Positions 6,837 to 7,423 of a DNA stretch of 7,423 nucleotides are shown piece by piece. Origin of the DNA: Actinomycetes bacterium (GTDB taxonomy: Bacteria; Actinomycetota; Actinomycetes; S36-B12; UBA10799); the NCBI GenBank assembly GCA_029779995.1, contig JAKOZM010000244.1:1-7423 (forward strand), in the 5' to 3' direction. The notes under the pieces were generated by a model. The model was not told the origin of the DNA and ran no database searches. It saw nothing but the letters and a program-made list of their open reading frames with translations. Made by a program: the position numbers and the translations under genes. Position 1 is the stretch's first letter. Each line of letters begins with the position of its first letter.

Positions 6837-6968
6837 ATGTACGGACATAAAGGCCACGACACGAGTAACCAGCTGGGAATCAACAACAGCGTTTACAAGG
6901 CCCACATCGAAGCCGCAGTTAAGGGCAAGTCCAAGCTCATTCCGGACACGAAGGCTCCGCGCAAGTAG
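6837..6968 (+). CDS. Small basic protein of unknown function (43 aa)
   Basis: A 43-codon frame from ATG 6837 to TAG 6966-6968. I do not recognise the protein. It begins MYGHKGHDTSNQLGINNS and has 7 Lys, 1 Arg and 3 His against 3 acidic residues, so it is basic and hydrophilic, with no membrane segment, no cysteine and no signal peptide. The middle (VYKAHIEAAVKGKSK) could form a short amphipathic helix; the end is Pro/Lys-rich. Support for it being real comes from its setting: a good promoter with operator-like dyads, a perfect ribosome site and a strong hairpin 15 bases past the stop, making a self-contained unit of about 200 bases. Its codons are less GC-rich than those of neighbours (AAA, AGT, GTT, ATT, GCA). 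It could be a highly expressed small structural or nucleic-acid-binding protein; a leader peptide is less likely because a terminator, not a gene, follows. Confidence 0.75.
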   Translation: MYGHKGHDTSNQLGINNSVYKAHIEAAVKGKSKLIPDTKAPRK

Positions 6969-6983
6969 AGACCCCAATCGTCA

Positions 6984-7018
6984 CGAAGGCCCCCACCGGG
7001 TTCCGGTGGGGGCCTTCG
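6984..7018 (+). terminator. Terminator hairpin of the 43-aa gene
   Basis: CGAAGGCCCCCACCGG at 6984-6999 pairs without mismatch with 7003-7018 around a 3-base loop (GTT). There is no long U-run (GCGTTCAC follows), as is common for strong GC-rich actinobacterial terminators. It may also end read-through from the aldehyde dehydrogenase gene, which has no terminator of its own. Confidence 0.85.
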
Positions 7019-7023
7019 GCGTT

Positions 7024-7067
7024 CACATCTGGTTGAGATTTGGTCGGGCCTGCCCATTCTCAACCAG
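7024..7067. repeat. Hairpin repeat, copy 1 (CACATCTGGTT family)
   Basis: CTGGTTGAGA (7029-7038) and TCTCAACCAG (7058-7067) form a perfect 10-bp inverted repeat around 19 bases. The left end CACATCTGGTT (7024-7034) is repeated exactly at 7120-7130. The gap 7019-7117 holds no gene that I can see. Confidence 0.65.
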
Positions 7068-7117
7068 CGACACACCCCTTCATGTCCAATATGCAGGGAT
7101 TTGCACCGCGTGGCAGA

Positions 7118-7160
7118 TCCACATCTGGTTCGCGGGCCCATGCTCCCAACCAGATGTGGA
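7118..7160. repeat. Hairpin repeat, copy 2 (CACATCTGGTT family)
   Basis: TCCACATCTGGTT (7118-7130) and AACCAGATGTGGA (7148-7160) are a perfect 13-bp inverted repeat around a 17-base loop. The loops of the two copies are also alike (GGGCC, CCCAT, CTC then AACCAG), so they look like diverged copies of one element. It abuts the fasciclin-gene terminator. Confidence 0.7.
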
Positions 7161-7198
7161 CGCGAAAGGGCCCCGAGTCACCTCGGGGCCCTTTTGCG
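7161..7198 (-). terminator. Terminator of the fasciclin-domain gene, possibly bidirectional
   Basis: Positions 7161-7177 pair with 7182-7198 over 17 bp (one G-T pair) around the loop TCAC. The stem is 5 bases beyond the stop of the leftward gene at 7204. A TTTT run closes the right arm on the + strand, so it may also stop rightward transcription. Confidence 0.8.
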
Positions 7199-7203
7199 AA
7201 CAA

Positions 7204-7423
7204 CTACTGCAGCAGCGAGGCCACGTCCACGTTCGGCGGAACCAGAACCTCGTCGATCACGTGGATCACGCCGTTGCTGGCCACCACGTCGACGGCTTCG
7301 ACATCGGCCCGGTTGACCTTCACGTCACCGTCGCTCTGGACCCGGATGGTCAGGTCGGAACCCTCGACAGTCGGCACCTTGCCGGGCTGCACGTCGGCGC
7401 TCATGACCTCACCCTCCACAACG
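7204..7423 (-). CDS. Fasciclin (FAS1) domain protein, C-terminal part (5' truncated)
   Basis: The frame is open from the right edge to TAG (7206-7204) and shows about 72 residues, the second half of a FAS1 domain; the N-terminus is outside the window. Family marks are the VVEGEVMSADV strand, equivalent to the usual VxxGxVxxxDV, then TVEGSDLTIRV, and the H2 motif ASNGVIHVIDEVLVPP near the end. The protein stops a few residues later with no membrane anchor, so the domain lies at the C-terminus. FAS1 proteins are mostly secreted or lipid-anchored adhesion proteins, as with MPB70/MPB83 of mycobacteria; a signal peptide would be on the missing part. GTG or ATG codons inside the visible stretch are not the real start because the domain is already in progress. 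Confidence 0.9.
   Translation of the reverse strand, partial: VVEGEVMSADVQPGKVPTVEGSDLTIRVQSDGDVKVNRADVEAVDVVASNGVIHVIDEVLVPPNVDVASLLQ

Noticed and set aside
7204..7419. Complete small gene starting at GTG 7419
   Set aside because: The protein already starts in the middle of a FAS1 domain and the frame stays open to the window edge, so it is a truncated larger gene.

Overview
The window comes from a GC-rich (roughly two thirds G+C by eye) bacterial chromosome, most likely an actinobacterium. The gene families point that way: an MpaB/DUF2236 oxygenase, an actinobacterial-style GT-C membrane protein, a DUF6159-type membrane protein, a MoxR ATPase with a CoxE-like VWA protein, and a fasciclin-domain protein. 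So do GTG/TTG starts and a TANNNT-N6-GTG arrangement typical of leaderless actinobacterial genes. I see no tRNA, rRNA, CRISPR array, transposase or phage gene. The species cannot be fixed from the sequence.

Layout. Positions 2-658 (+) hold the 3' part of an MpaB-family (DUF2236) oxygenase. It runs tail-to-tail into, and overlaps by 82 bp, a leftward gene for a multi-spanning GT-C-like membrane protein (577 to about 2073, -). Divergent from that gene is a six-helix DUF6159-like membrane protein (2136-3026, +). Positions 3027-3188 are non-coding and hold a 16-bp sequence in three copies, two of them forming a perfect long-range inverted repeat. The next unit reads leftward: a MoxR-type AAA+ ATPase (5182-4361, -) coupled by a one-base overlap to a CoxE-like VWA protein (4361-3189, -). 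Divergent from it is an NAD(P)-dependent aldehyde dehydrogenase (5254-6738, +).

The right end (6739-7203) is rich in small elements. Two overlapping CRP-like palindromes lead into a good sigma70-type promoter. A 20-bp dyad covers the -10 region, followed by a full-length Shine-Dalgarno sequence, a 43-codon lysine-rich gene of unknown function (6837-6968, +) and a perfect 16-bp GC hairpin. Two related hairpin repeats follow, then a 17-bp stem terminator that closes the leftward fasciclin-domain gene (7204-7423, -), which is cut by the right edge.

How the genes work together. The only clear functional unit is MoxR plus VWA, a chaperone pair that in known relatives remodels or inserts metal into a client enzyme; no client is identifiable here, and the divergent aldehyde dehydrogenase is only a neighbour. 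The least explained parts are the compact 43-aa gene cassette and the two intergenic repeat clusters.
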